The notes: generated by a model from the letters alone, not told the origin. Positions 6,856 through 14,563 are shown, numbered from the stretch's first letter. The stretch is DNA of 21,099 nucleotides from Lachnospiraceae bacterium (GCA_900770325.1 CAAGKE010000234.1:1-21099), one strand, 5' to 3'. Numbers and translations are program-made.

Positions 6856-6887
6856 ATTTTACAGTCTTCCCTTAAGCGGAGAGTCAA
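6856..6887 (-). promoter_or_regulatory. MerR-type promoter with 20-bp spacer and dyad operator
   Basis: On the minus strand TTGACT (6887-6882) and TAAAAT (6861-6856) are 20 bases apart, the over-long spacing used by MerR-family activators. An imperfect 22-base dyad (6863-6884) centred on CTTAAG fills the spacer, with 16 of 22 positions symmetric. The start would be near 6848, just before the transporter remnant, with the MerR gene second in the unit. This is strong positional evidence that the adjacent MerR protein controls its own transcription. Confidence 0.7.
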
Positions 6888-6945
6888 GCCCTTTTTTACT
6901 CTTTTTCACCTGACGTGCGATACAGTTCAGGTACATCCCCAGGAC

Positions 6946-6961
6946 GACGTTTCGAAACAGG
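6946..6961 (-). repeat. 16-base repeat with palindromic core, copy 2
   Basis: Exact inverted copy of 3971-3986, again around GTTTCGAAAC (6949-6958). It lies about 110 bases before the GNAT start codon and about 60 bases upstream of the MerR-type promoter on the other strand. Confidence 0.4.
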
Positions 6962-6977
6962 GTTCATCAATTTACTA

Positions 6978-7006
6978 TTGCAGGCCTCCCACAAAGGTGG
7001 TATGAT
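6978..7006 (+). promoter_or_regulatory. Promoter of the GNAT acetyltransferase gene
   Basis: TTGCAG (6978-6983), 17 bases and TATGAT (7001-7006) read towards the acetyltransferase, with a start near 7013 and a 57-base leader. The spacer includes a CCAC-aaag-GTGG dyad. The guaD promoter likewise has a TTGC-type -35 box and a spacer dyad. Confidence 0.5.
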
Positions 7007-7069
7007 TATTCATACAAAAAATGTGTTTCGCAATTGCCTGTCAGATATTTTAATTGAAAGGAAAAAAAT

Positions 7070-7516
7070 ATGGATATTATATTAAGACCGATAAATGAAG
7101 ATAATTTTCTTGACGCATTTCATCTGAAAATGACAGAAGAACAGGAAAAGTTCGTTTCCCACCCTGTCCGGAGTCTTGCACAGGCCTATGTCTATCGTAC
7201 CCAGTGCACACCTTTCGGAATCTACCATGAAAATACGATGGTGGGCTACGTTATGGTAATATATGATTATGATGTCCCGGAATATGATATCTGGCATCTG
7301 ATGATCGATGAGAAATACCAGCACCGGGGATTTGGAAAAGCCGCAGTTAAGAAATGTCTGGAGTATATTTCAAAAAAACCCTTCGGGGATTCCGACAGAG
7401 TTGCCCTGACCTGCAGTACAGAAAACCAGGATGCACTCCGTTTATATACCCATCTCGGTTTTCAGCCCACCGGCAGCCGGGATGAAGATGAGATCGAACT
7501 TGCGCTGACTTTATAA
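7070..7516 (+). CDS. GNAT-family N-acetyltransferase (BltD/spermidine-acetyltransferase-like)
   Basis: A 148-residue single-domain GNAT protein, expected to transfer acetyl from acetyl-CoA to an amine. Motif A, which binds the CoA pyrophosphate, is QHRGFGKAA (84-92) after the strand WHLMIDEKY. Motif B is ENQDALRLYTHLGFQPTG (118-135) with the usual catalytic-region Tyr126. The layout, including the FGIYHENTMVGYVM strand pair, resembles Bacillus BltD-type polyamine acetyltransferases. AAAGGA ends 7 bases before the ATG. In Bacillus the bltD gene lies with a MerR regulator and a drug exporter; here a MerR gene and a broken exporter lie just upstream on the other strand, a similar grouping. The substrate is not provable from sequence. 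Confidence 0.85.
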   Translation: MDIILRPINEDNFLDAFHLKMTEEQEKFVSHPVRSLAQAYVYRTQCTPFGIYHENTMVGYVMVIYDYDVPEYDIWHLMIDEKYQHRGFGKAAVKKCLEYISKKPFGDSDRVALTCSTENQDALRLYTHLGFQPTGSRDEDEIELALTL

Positions 7517-7527
7517 ACAGGAAAGCC

Positions 7528-7566
7528 GTTTTGCATAGGAAATATTCCCTGTTTCCTATGCAAAAC
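7528..7566. terminator. Hairpin between convergent GNAT and his operon
   Basis: GTTTTGCATAGGAAA (7528-7542) pairs perfectly over 15 bases with TTTCCTATGCAAAAC (7552-7566) around a 9-base loop, 12 bases after the GNAT stop and 18 bases beyond the his operon's last stop. T-runs are poor on both sides, so its termination strength is uncertain, but the placement fits a shared terminator. Confidence 0.65.
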
Positions 7567-7584
7567 AGGACTGCAAAACATTCC

Positions 7585-8901
7585 TTATCTGTCTGCCAGT
7601 TCCTTGGCTATGTCCTCCCAGGTGACTCCCCGTTCACTCATCAGCACCATTACGTGATACAGGAAATCGGAGATCTCATACTTCACTTCCTCCGGGTTTG
7701 GATTTTTTGCCGCAATAATGATCTCTGTGGCTTCCTCTCCCACCTTTTTCAGTATTTTATCAATCCCCTTTTCAAACAGATAATTGGTATAGGAACCTTC
7801 CTTGGGATGAATCTTTCTGTCCTCGATCACACCGTAAACCTCTTCAAAGACCTTCATGGGATTCCGTTCCACATAATCCTTCTTCATCATGGTCCGGTAG
7901 AAGCAGCTCCGGTTTCCGGTATGGCAGGCGGCACCCACCTGGGCCACCTTTGCCAGGATGGTATCATTATCACAATCGATTCGAAGCTCCTTTACATACT
8001 GAAAATGCCCGGAGGTCAGTCCTTTGATCCAGAGTTCCCGGCGGCTGCGGCTCCAATAGGTCATACGTCCGCTGTGTACGGTAGCTTCATAAGCTTCCTG
8101 ATTCATATAGGCTACCATAAGTACTTCTTCTGTTTTATAATCCTGCACCACCACCGGCATGAGGCCATCGCTGTTTAACTTAAAATCCTCCCATTTCAGA
8201 CTGCTCTCATAAGTATTCACACTGATACCTGCAGCCTTCAGTTCTGCTTTTACCTCCATAATATCTGTCGCCGGATCCCGCAGAGCAAAATCACACAGGC
8301 CGGTTACCTGTTCCAGGCCAAGGAAGCTCTCTCTGTCCTCTCTGGAAAGGGAAATACCGCCAGTAATCATCCACACATGGGACATTTCCTCCAGAAGAGA
8401 ATGTTCCTCCGGAAGCTTCCATACCTTTGAAGCGTCCGTCATCCACACCGCTTCTCCGGCATATTCCAGAAGCTGTTCCGTTGTCGTTTTATCAGGAAGT
8501 ACATCAAGATCAAGATCCAGACAGATCCCGATCTTCTCTTTTCCGAACCGCTTGGATACCTCTTCCAGCATCTCAAGGTTAGAGGATTTGCTGCCGTTCA
8601 GGACTGCCTTACGGCAACCCGCGTAAATCAGTTTTTTCACATCTTCCACACGTCGGATATTACCCAGACCATACATGGGAATATCCACCAGACGGGACAT
8701 CTCCTTAATCAGTCCCAGAGACTGCTCATGTTCCGCGTCCCCCTCCGACAGATCAAAAATCAAAAGGGCATCCGCTCCCGTATTGCTGTAATGCTCAGCC
8801 AGCTTCACCGCATCACCGTCCCCAAAGGACTGCAGATCCTTCCTGCTGTTCACTGCCAGACCATTTTTCAGATAAATTGCTGAAACTAATTTCTTCTGCA
8901 T
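7585..8901 (-). CDS. hisIE: HisIE bifunctional enzyme with N-terminal degenerate HisA/HisF-like barrel
   Basis: 438 residues in three parts. Residues ~1-228 resemble the HisA/HisF TIM barrel (LLIFDLSEGD, IPMYGLGNIR, WMITGGISLS). Residues ~232-340 are phosphoribosyl-AMP cyclohydrolase (HisI): VQDYKTEEVLMVAYMN, SRSRRELWIKGLTSGH, the DCDND metal site and zinc-ligand Cys in AACHTGNRSCFY. Residues ~345-438 are phosphoribosyl-ATP pyrophosphohydrolase (HisE): LFEKGIDKILKKVGEEATE and the SDFLYHVMVLM helix. HisE and HisI catalyse steps two and three of histidine synthesis. In the barrel the first catalytic Asp (HisF Asp11 type, LDVKDG) is replaced by Tyr10 in IYLKNG and the GGG phosphate loop reads GLGN; Asp129 remains. 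It therefore probably does not act as HisA or HisF. AAAGGTGA is 7 bases before the ATG. Ordinary HisIE is about 200 residues. Confidence 0.93.
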   Translation of the reverse strand: MQKKLVSAIYLKNGLAVNSRKDLQSFGDGDAVKLAEHYSNTGADALLIFDLSEGDAEHEQSLGLIKEMSRLVDIPMYGLGNIRRVEDVKKLIYAGCRKAVLNGSKSSNLEMLEEVSKRFGKEKIGICLDLDLDVLPDKTTTEQLLEYAGEAVWMTDASKVWKLPEEHSLLEEMSHVWMITGGISLSREDRESFLGLEQVTGLCDFALRDPATDIMEVKAELKAAGISVNTYESSLKWEDFKLNSDGLMPVVVQDYKTEEVLMVAYMNQEAYEATVHSGRMTYWSRSRRELWIKGLTSGHFQYVKELRIDCDNDTILAKVAQVGAACHTGNRSCFYRTMMKKDYVERNPMKVFEEVYGVIEDRKIHPKEGSYTNYLFEKGIDKILKKVGEEATEIIIAAKNPNPEEVKYEISDFLYHVMVLMSERGVTWEDIAKELADR

Positions 8902-8932
8902 ATACTTGTCACCTTTATATTCTATCTACCAT

Positions 8933-9526
8933 TCAGTTGCCAAGGGTTCCTTTCGTTGATAATACATCTGTGATCCGGGGATCGTACGCCACAGCCATAT
9001 CCAGTGCTTTGGCAAAGGCTTTAAACAGCGCTTCTGCCATATGATGATTGTTTCCGGGAGAAAGAATCTTCAGATGCAGGTTCATGGCAGCGCTGTAGGA
9101 CACTGCATAGAAAAACTCTTTCACCATTTCTGTATTCATCTTCCCCATAAATCCCGGTACAAAGGGAGCATCAAAGGACAGGTAAGGACGGCCGCTCAGA
9201 TCCAGAGCGCACAGCGCCAGCACTTCATCCATGGGCAGAATCTTATCTCCATAACGGCAGATACCTTTCTTATCTCCTATGGCCTGTCTGATCGCAGTTC
9301 CCAGTACGATTCCGGTGTCTTCGATGGTATGATGGTCATCTACCTGAAGATCCCCCTTCGCCTTTACTTCCAGGTCAAACAGACCATGACGGGCAAATCC
9401 GTCCAGCATATGGTCAAAAAAACCAATACCAGTGTCAATATCCGCTTTCCCGGTTCCGTCCAGGTTCAGGCAGACAAAAATCTGCGTTTCCTTCGTATTC
9501 CGTTCAATCTTTGCGATTCGCTCCAT
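8933..9526 (-). CDS. hisB: Imidazoleglycerol-phosphate dehydratase
   Basis: A 197-residue manganese enzyme that dehydrates imidazole glycerol phosphate to imidazole acetol phosphate. Metal-binding repeats are DDHHTIED (63-70) and NNHHMAEA (159-166), with GFFDHMLDGFARHG (35-48) near the N-terminus. The start at 9526 (MERIAKIERN) is chosen because AAAGGAG lies 9 bases before it and homologues begin there; a GTG 45 bases earlier in the same frame lacks support. It is the monofunctional form without the N-terminal histidinol-phosphatase domain found in enterobacteria, so the phosphatase step needs another gene. It follows hisD by 48 bases and precedes the hisIE gene by 31. Confidence 0.95.
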   Translation of the reverse strand: MERIAKIERNTKETQIFVCLNLDGTGKADIDTGIGFFDHMLDGFARHGLFDLEVKAKGDLQVDDHHTIEDTGIVLGTAIRQAIGDKKGICRYGDKILPMDEVLALCALDLSGRPYLSFDAPFVPGFMGKMNTEMVKEFFYAVSYSAAMNLHLKILSPGNNHHMAEALFKAFAKALDMAVAYDPRITDVLSTKGTLGN

Positions 9527-9574
9527 TCTACTTTTCTCCTTTCTCCCGGCTTCCTTCATTGCGAAACTCACAAA

Positions 9575-10876
9575 CTAATGTACTTCTTTCCCGAACCGCA
9601 CCGCAATGGAATTGGCATGGGCTGTAAGCTGTTCTGACTTTGCAAACTGAATAATATCCTCATGAATCTGCTCCAGTGCATCTTTGGAATAGTATACAAT
9701 ACTGGATTTCTTGATAAAATCATCCACAGAAAGCGAAGAAAAGAACTTTGCCGTACCATTGGTGGGCAGTACATGGTTGGGTCCGGCAAAATAATCCCCC
9801 AAAGGCTCGCTGCTATAGGGGCCAAGGAAAATCGCTCCCGCATTTTTGATTTTAGTCATCACCTCAAAGGGATTGGCTGTCATCAGTTCAAGATGCTCGG
9901 AAGCAATGGCATTTGCAGTCTCAATCGCATCCGCCAGACTGTCCGCCACCAGAATATAACCATAGTGATCCAGAGATTTCTGAATGATCTCTTTTCGTGA
10001 CAGCACAGCCACAAACTCATCCACCTGTCTGGAAACCTGTTCCGCCAGTTCTTCGGAGGTGGTCACCAGTATGGCAGAAGCCATCTCATCGTGCTCCGCC
10101 TGGGACAGCAGATCCGCTGCAACAAAACGGGGATTGGCCGTTTCATCTGCCAGTACCATAATCTCACTGGGACCTGCAATAGAATCTATGCTAACATGCC
10201 CGTAAACCGATTTTTTGGCCAGCGCCACATAAATATTGCCGGGTCCCACAATTTTATCCACTTTCGGTATGCTTTCCGTTCCAAAAGCAAGAGCTGCAAT
10301 CGCCTGAGCTCCGCCCACTTTATATACCACATCCACACCGGCTTCCTTCGCCGCCACCAGTGTAGAGGGATTTACTTTCCCGTCTTTTCCCGGAGGTGTG
10401 GTCATAATGATCCTGCCCACTCCTGCCACTTTGGCAGGAACAATATTCATAAGCACAGAAGACGGATATACCGCCTTTCCTCCCGGAACATATACTCCTA
10501 CTCTGGCCAGAGGCGTAATTTTCTGTCCAAGGATCGTTCCGTCCGGCTGGCTGTCAAACCAGCTGTTCCGCCGCTGCTTCTCATGATAAGAACGGATATT
10601 CACCAGTGCTTTTCGGATCACCTCCAGCAAAGAAGGATCTACCTTTTCATAAGCTTCGCCGATCTCCTCTTCTGTCACCTGAACACTTTCCTTCGTCAGT
10701 GTTACCTTATCAAAGCGGGCTGTATAATCAAAGAGCGCTTCATCTCCTTTTTCTTTTACCGCAGCCACGATCTCTGCCACTCTGCCCTCAAATTCCCCAT
10801 AGCTGTTGGGGCTCCTTTTCAGCAGATTTTCCAGAATATCTTTCTTAGTATCTTCTGTAAGCTTTACAATACGCAT
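9575..10876 (-). CDS. hisD: Histidinol dehydrogenase
   Basis: The 433-residue zinc enzyme oxidises histidinol to histidine with two NAD+. Key residues match the well-studied E. coli enzyme almost by number: zinc ligands Gln259 and His262 (SQAEHDE), Asp361 (LGDYFAG) and His420 (TAHANSI), and the catalytic pair Glu327-His328 (SEHLELM). The GVYVPGGKAVYPSSVLM block (127-143) and GPGNIYVALAK (211-221) are also diagnostic. GAGGAG lies 8 bases before the ATG. The gene overlaps the end of hisG by 13 bases, indicating translational coupling. Confidence 0.97.
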   Translation of the reverse strand: MRIVKLTEDTKKDILENLLKRSPNSYGEFEGRVAEIVAAVKEKGDEALFDYTARFDKVTLTKESVQVTEEEIGEAYEKVDPSLLEVIRKALVNIRSYHEKQRRNSWFDSQPDGTILGQKITPLARVGVYVPGGKAVYPSSVLMNIVPAKVAGVGRIIMTTPPGKDGKVNPSTLVAAKEAGVDVVYKVGGAQAIAALAFGTESIPKVDKIVGPGNIYVALAKKSVYGHVSIDSIAGPSEIMVLADETANPRFVAADLLSQAEHDEMASAILVTTSEELAEQVSRQVDEFVAVLSRKEIIQKSLDHYGYILVADSLADAIETANAIASEHLELMTANPFEVMTKIKNAGAIFLGPYSSEPLGDYFAGPNHVLPTNGTAKFFSSLSVDDFIKKSSIVYYSKDALEQIHEDIIQFAKSEQLTAHANSIAVRFGKEVH

Positions 10877-11550
10877 TTTTTCAACTCCTCTGTTCTTGCG
10901 GCTGCCTCTCTTGCCTGTACTGCCCGGTTCAGATTCTGCAGCAGCTTTGTGATCCGTTCATTTTCCATTTTCATACTCACCTGATTTACCACAACACGGG
11001 CAGACAGAGGACAAACCTCTTCCAGCACCACCAGTCCGTTTTCCCGCAGGGTAGAACCGGTCTCCACAATATCCACGATCACTTCCGACAATCCTACGAT
11101 GGGAGCCAGTTCAATGGAACCATTCAGTTTAATAATCTCCACTGTCTGGTTTTTCTGATTGTAAAAATAATCTTTTGCAATATTTGGATACTTGGTGGCC
11201 ACCCGGATCTGTTCCTGATGCTTCAGCAGCTCTCTTGCCGATTCCGGGCCGCACACGCACATACGGCATTTTCCGAAATTCAGATCCAGCACTTCAAACA
11301 GCTTCCGCTGTTCCTCCATAATGGTATCCTTTCCCACTACACCGATATCCGCCGCTCCATACTCCACATAAGTAGGTACATCCGGTCCTTTTGCCAGGAA
11401 AAATTTCAGTTTCAGTTCTTCATTCACAAAAATCAGTTTTCTGGAATCCGGATCCTTCATCTCTTCACAGGTAATCCCTATCTCCTCCAGCAGTTCCAGT
11501 GTCTTTTTTGCAAGACGGCCCTTGGTCAGGGCGAATGTCAGATATCTCAT
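10864..11550 (-). CDS. hisG: ATP phosphoribosyltransferase, short form catalytic subunit
   Basis: The first step of histidine synthesis: ATP plus PRPP gives phosphoribosyl-ATP. At 228 residues it is the short form (HisGS), lacking the C-terminal regulatory domain of the ~300-residue long form, so it should need HisZ for activity and feedback control. Family features are LTFALTKGRLAKKTLELLEE at the start, the ADIGVVGKDTIME block (about 67-79) and the PRPP loop DIVETGSTLRENGL (about 162-175). The gene begins inside hisZ through an ATGA overlap of four bases, consistent with equal production of the two partners. Confidence 0.95.
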   Translation of the reverse strand: MRYLTFALTKGRLAKKTLELLEEIGITCEEMKDPDSRKLIFVNEELKLKFFLAKGPDVPTYVEYGAADIGVVGKDTIMEEQRKLFEVLDLNFGKCRMCVCGPESARELLKHQEQIRVATKYPNIAKDYFYNQKNQTVEIIKLNGSIELAPIVGLSEVIVDIVETGSTLRENGLVVLEEVCPLSARVVVNQVSMKMENERITKLLQNLNRAVQAREAAARTEELKKCVL

Positions 11551-12740
11551 TTCCAGTTCTCCCCTATCTTAATCACACCGATATAATTCCCGGATGACAA
11601 ACCATTATCTTTCTGTCCGTCCCACTCCTCCGGCACCTGGCGCAGCTCCACATATTTTCCCTGTCTGCGGTAATCCGCAGCCTTTCGGATCGCTTCCGTA
11701 CGATCCGCTTTCCGGTACAGCATCAGGTACCGTCCCTGTTCGGACAGAATCTCAATTTTCTGCCTGGCAAGGGCATTCATCAATTGATTAACCACCACAG
11801 CAAATCCGATTGAAGGCGCATCCTTTCCAAAATGCCTCAAAAGATTATCATAGCGCCCGCCTTTGATCACCGCATCGCCAACCCCGTAGGTATAGCCCCG
11901 GAAGATCACTCCGGTATAATACATATAGTTGCCCAGCATTCCCAGATCAAAGGAAATGTATTGATCCAGCTCGTAGATCTTCAGGATCTCCAGTACCTCC
12001 TGCAGACGCTGCAGCGCCTTCGCAGCCTCCATGCCTTCCGTCAGAGAAAGAGCCTTCTTCAGCACCTCTTCTCCCCCAAAAAGCGCCGGCAGAGAAATAA
12101 AGATTTCTTTTAACTGTTCGCTGATATTCGCTTCCGATAACAGCTGCTCCACCCCAAAATTATTCTTATTGCGGATCAGCTGCTTTAATTCCTCTTCTGT
12201 CGCTTCATCCAGCCCGGCTTCCTTTGCCAGACTGGCAAAAAACTGCACATGACCTACACTGATCTGAAAATCCCGCAGACCGGCTTTCTGCAGGCTCTCC
12301 ACCGCCATAGCCAGAATTTCCGCATCCGCCTCCGGCGTGGTATCCCCGATCAGCTCCGCCCCAAGCTGGGTATTTTCCTTCAGCCGGCCCTGATAGCTGG
12401 AATTATTCACAAAAGTATTGCCCAGATAGCAAAGCCGCACCGGTCTCTCCTCATTCATAAAATATTTAGAGGCAGCTCTGGCAATGGAGGGAGTGAAATC
12501 CGGTCTCAGCACCAGAGTGTTGCCCTCCCGGTCAAAAAATTTATAAAGCTCCCGGGAGGAGATGGTTCCCACTTCCCGGCTGTATACATCAAAAAATTCA
12601 AAGGTGGGCGTCTCAATATCCCGGTATCCATAAGAATTGAGTACCTGACGCAGATGCTCCTCCAGCGCCAGCTTTCTCTCACACTCTTCATTATAAATGT
12701 CCCGCACACCCTCCGGTGTATGTAATATTTTCTGTATCAT
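11547..12740 (-). CDS. hisZ: ATP phosphoribosyltransferase regulatory subunit
   Basis: A 397-residue histidyl-tRNA-synthetase paralogue that binds HisG and senses histidine, without charging tRNA. The class II synthetase core is recognisable: LRPDFTPSIAR (78-88), QLGAELIG (125-132), and KGGRYDNLL (293-301). The HisRS motif 3, normally GLERL with its essential Arg, reads VNQLM (317-321), so the aminoacylation Arg is gone. The C-terminal anticodon-binding domain of HisRS is also absent. AGGAAAGG lies 6 bases before the ATG. It is the first gene of the operon, about 50 bases from a consensus promoter. hisG directly downstream in ATGA overlap confirms the assignment over HisS. Confidence 0.93.
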   Translation of the reverse strand: MIQKILHTPEGVRDIYNEECERKLALEEHLRQVLNSYGYRDIETPTFEFFDVYSREVGTISSRELYKFFDREGNTLVLRPDFTPSIARAASKYFMNEERPVRLCYLGNTFVNNSSYQGRLKENTQLGAELIGDTTPEADAEILAMAVESLQKAGLRDFQISVGHVQFFASLAKEAGLDEATEEELKQLIRNKNNFGVEQLLSEANISEQLKEIFISLPALFGGEEVLKKALSLTEGMEAAKALQRLQEVLEILKIYELDQYISFDLGMLGNYMYYTGVIFRGYTYGVGDAVIKGGRYDNLLRHFGKDAPSIGFAVVVNQLMNALARQKIEILSEQGRYLMLYRKADRTEAIRKAADYRRQGKYVELRQVPEEWDGQKDNGLSSGNYIGVIKIGENWK

Positions 12741-12796
12741 GTTCTGCCTTTCCTGCGCTTCACTTTATCGTGGTAGCGTGCTAAATAATCCTCGCT

Positions 12797-12825
12797 ATTA
12801 TACGAAACTTTTCTCTGTCTGTCAA
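12797..12825 (-). promoter_or_regulatory. Perfect consensus promoter of the his operon
   Basis: On the minus strand TTGACA (12825-12820), 17 bases and TATAAT (12802-12797) match the sigma-A consensus at all 12 positions. It lies between the recU stop and hisZ. The start would be near 12790, with a leader of about 50 bases, too short for a T-box riboswitch. A TAGCG/CGCTA pair could form a small hairpin in that leader. No operator is obvious. Confidence 0.85.
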
Positions 12826-12837
12826 TCCCCCCAGGCT

Positions 12838-13371
12838 CTATTCTCTCCTGTCCAGATCCTTCTGGAGCGCATCCAGGTAGGGCACCAGAACTCCATGATT
12901 CTGATGGATATAAAAGGACTTGTCAATTTCTTCAAACCGGAAGCTTTTCCGGCCCCCTGCCGCTGCCCGGTCCCAGAATTTCCGCATGTGATCGTAGGGA
13001 ATATAATAAATCTCATTCCGGTGGGTATAAAAAACCACAAGGAAGGAAATCCCGCCCTGCTTTTCAAATTCTTCCATAAACTTTACCTGATGTTCATGAA
13101 TGTTCTGAAGGCTGAAGGTATCTTCCCCGCACTCCTTTGCATCAAAGCAGACCGGGATTCCCTGAACCGCCCCAATATAATCCACCGTACTTTTCTGGTC
13201 AAAGTAGGCCAGTGTAATGTGACGGTTTTCTTTATCTATTTTAATAGGCGTAATCGGTGTGGGAACTTTCTGTATCAGCGCCAGTCCCTTTTCCCGGTAT
13301 TGCTCATTGGTCCGGTTAATCAGATCCTCCAGCGTAGAGCCTCTCAGTCCCCTGGAATTCCATGTAGCCAT
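12838..13371 (-). CDS. recU: Holliday junction resolvase RecU
   Basis: This 177-residue protein resolves four-way DNA junctions during recombination and chromosome segregation in Firmicutes. Conserved blocks are SRGLRGSTLEDLINRTN (6-22), KVPTPI (35-40), STVDYIG (61-67), FDAKE (76-80) and HEHQVKFM (92-99), followed by GGISFLVVF. The acidic and Lys residues Asp64, Asp77 and Lys79 fit the nuclease centre. Bacillus RecU is about 206 residues; this one lacks roughly 30 residues of the flexible N-terminal arm. An AGGAAAAG-like site precedes the ATG at 13371. It is often next to pbp1 in other genomes; here it lies between the RluA-type synthase and the his operon. Confidence 0.93.
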   Translation of the reverse strand: MATWNSRGLRGSTLEDLINRTNEQYREKGLALIQKVPTPITPIKIDKENRHITLAYFDQKSTVDYIGAVQGIPVCFDAKECGEDTFSLQNIHEHQVKFMEEFEKQGGISFLVVFYTHRNEIYYIPYDHMRKFWDRAAAGGRKSFRFEEIDKSFYIHQNHGVLVPYLDALQKDLDRRE

Positions 13372-13408
13372 TTTCTTTTCCTGCTTCCTATTATTTCAAA
13401 AACAATTG

Positions 13409-14392
13409 CTAACGCTTTTCTCCCTCAAGTATGGTCTGAAAAATTTCCGGCAGTCCGGCATAGAATACCTTTCCGGACAAATTTTCCAGTGCTCCGGACA
13501 GCTGAGGCATCTCCATGCGGTACGCATGCAGAAGCTGATACTTCAGTCCGTATTTTCTGCGAAAAACCTCATTCAGCTTCTTATCGCCATATTTTGTATC
13601 TCCCACAATAGGATGTCCCGTTGAGGCAAGATGCGCACGAATCTGATGGCTGCGTCCGGTGATCAGCTTCACTTCCAGAAGAGTCAGACCGTTTCCCGTC
13701 CTTACCGGTGCGTACTCTGTCTCAATCGCCTGGGAATCAGGCTGCTTCACGGAACTGATAAATACCTGGTTTTTTTTGTCATCCTTTACAAGATAACCGG
13801 AAAGATGTCTTTTTTCCTTCAATTCTCCCTGCACCAGACACCGGTAATACTTATGCATGGTCCGGTCATGGAACATTTTTCCCAATCCCTGCAGACCGGC
13901 AATGGTCTTTCCGGCTGCCACAATGCCGCTGGTATTCCGGTCCAGACGATTACAGACGGAAGGCCTGAAATGATTCAGATCCTGACGTGTGATACTGCCG
14001 CTCTGTAACAGATAACCGATGACATATTCCACCAGTGACACATCCTCCGGGGCCGCTTTCTGGGACAGCATCCCGGCCGGTTTATTGATCAGCAGCACAT
14101 TTTCATCCTCATAAATAATATCCAGCTTCCGGCAGGGATATTCCTCCGTCTTTCCGGATGGTTCTTCCTGAACCCCCATGAATTTGGTCAGAGTCTCTTC
14201 GGAAAAAAACAACCGGATCACATCTGCCTCCTGCAGCTTTTCAGATCCATCAGCTTTTTTTCCATTTAACGTAATATTCTTTTTTCTCAGCATTTTATAA
14301 AGAAAGCTTTTGGGAGCCTCCTTCAAATACCTGCCCAGCAGCTTGTCCATCCTCTGCCCGGCTTCCATAGAAGTAACCACAATTTCCTTCAT
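13409..14392 (-). CDS. RluA-family 23S rRNA pseudouridine synthase
   Basis: A 327-residue enzyme that isomerises uridine to pseudouridine in rRNA. The N-terminal S4 RNA-binding domain covers about 12-62 (RMDKLLGRYL, KNITLNGKKA). The catalytic motif is CNRLDRNTSGIV (147-158) with nucleophile Asp151; most relatives read HRLDRxTSG, so Asn replaces His. LINKPAGMLSQ (101-111), KYYRCLVQG and ITGRSHQIRAHLAS with GDTKYG complete the family pattern of RluC/RluD. GGAGG lies 5 bases before the ATG at 14392. The target uridine cannot be assigned. recU starts 37 bases downstream, probably in the same transcript. Confidence 0.92.
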   Translation of the reverse strand: MKEIVVTSMEAGQRMDKLLGRYLKEAPKSFLYKMLRKKNITLNGKKADGSEKLQEADVIRLFFSEETLTKFMGVQEEPSGKTEEYPCRKLDIIYEDENVLLINKPAGMLSQKAAPEDVSLVEYVIGYLLQSGSITRQDLNHFRPSVCNRLDRNTSGIVAAGKTIAGLQGLGKMFHDRTMHKYYRCLVQGELKEKRHLSGYLVKDDKKNQVFISSVKQPDSQAIETEYAPVRTGNGLTLLEVKLITGRSHQIRAHLASTGHPIVGDTKYGDKKLNEVFRRKYGLKYQLLHAYRMEMPQLSGALENLSGKVFYAGLPEIFQTILEGEKR

Positions 14393-14563
14393 TCAAACCT
14401 CCGCTGTTATCCTGGGTATCTGTTTACCGACTTCACCAGTTCTCCCTGATCCGTCCCTTTCCGGAGACTGCCCGCATGTTACGGCTTCCTTTCCGCCAGG
14501 TGCTTTCCCGCCAAATACACGCAGCTTCCGTGAACGGGAGGTGCGAAAGTAAGCGTATCCCAT
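14393..14563 (-). other. 56-codon open frame in the gap before the RluA gene (uncertain)
   Basis: This 190-base gap carries a frame from ATG 14563 to TGA 14395-14393, directly abutting the next ATG (TGAATG). It would encode a basic, Gly/Arg-rich 56-residue peptide (MGYAYFRTSRSRKLRVF...). It has no clear ribosome site, but it is in the same phase as the preceding membrane-protein gene, starting 7 codons after that gene's TAA. The RluA ribosome site lies within its last codons. No promoter or terminator was recognised. It may simply be a chance frame. Confidence 0.2.

Noticed and set aside
10091..10984. 297-codon plus-strand frame opposite hisD and hisG
   Set aside because: Antisense of hisD, whose catalytic residues match the family by position; the translation is low-complexity and unlike any protein family.
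11547..12740. Histidyl-tRNA synthetase instead of HisZ
   Set aside because: Motif 3 lacks the essential Arg, the anticodon-binding domain is missing, and it overlaps a short-form hisG.
12741..12837. T-box riboswitch before the his operon
   Set aside because: No T-box (AGGGTGG-type) sequence or specifier stem is present and the leader is only about 50 bases.
12697..13611. 304-codon plus-strand frame spanning hisZ start, recU and the RluA gene
   Set aside because: Covers three convincing opposite-strand genes and a consensus promoter; no motifs of its own.
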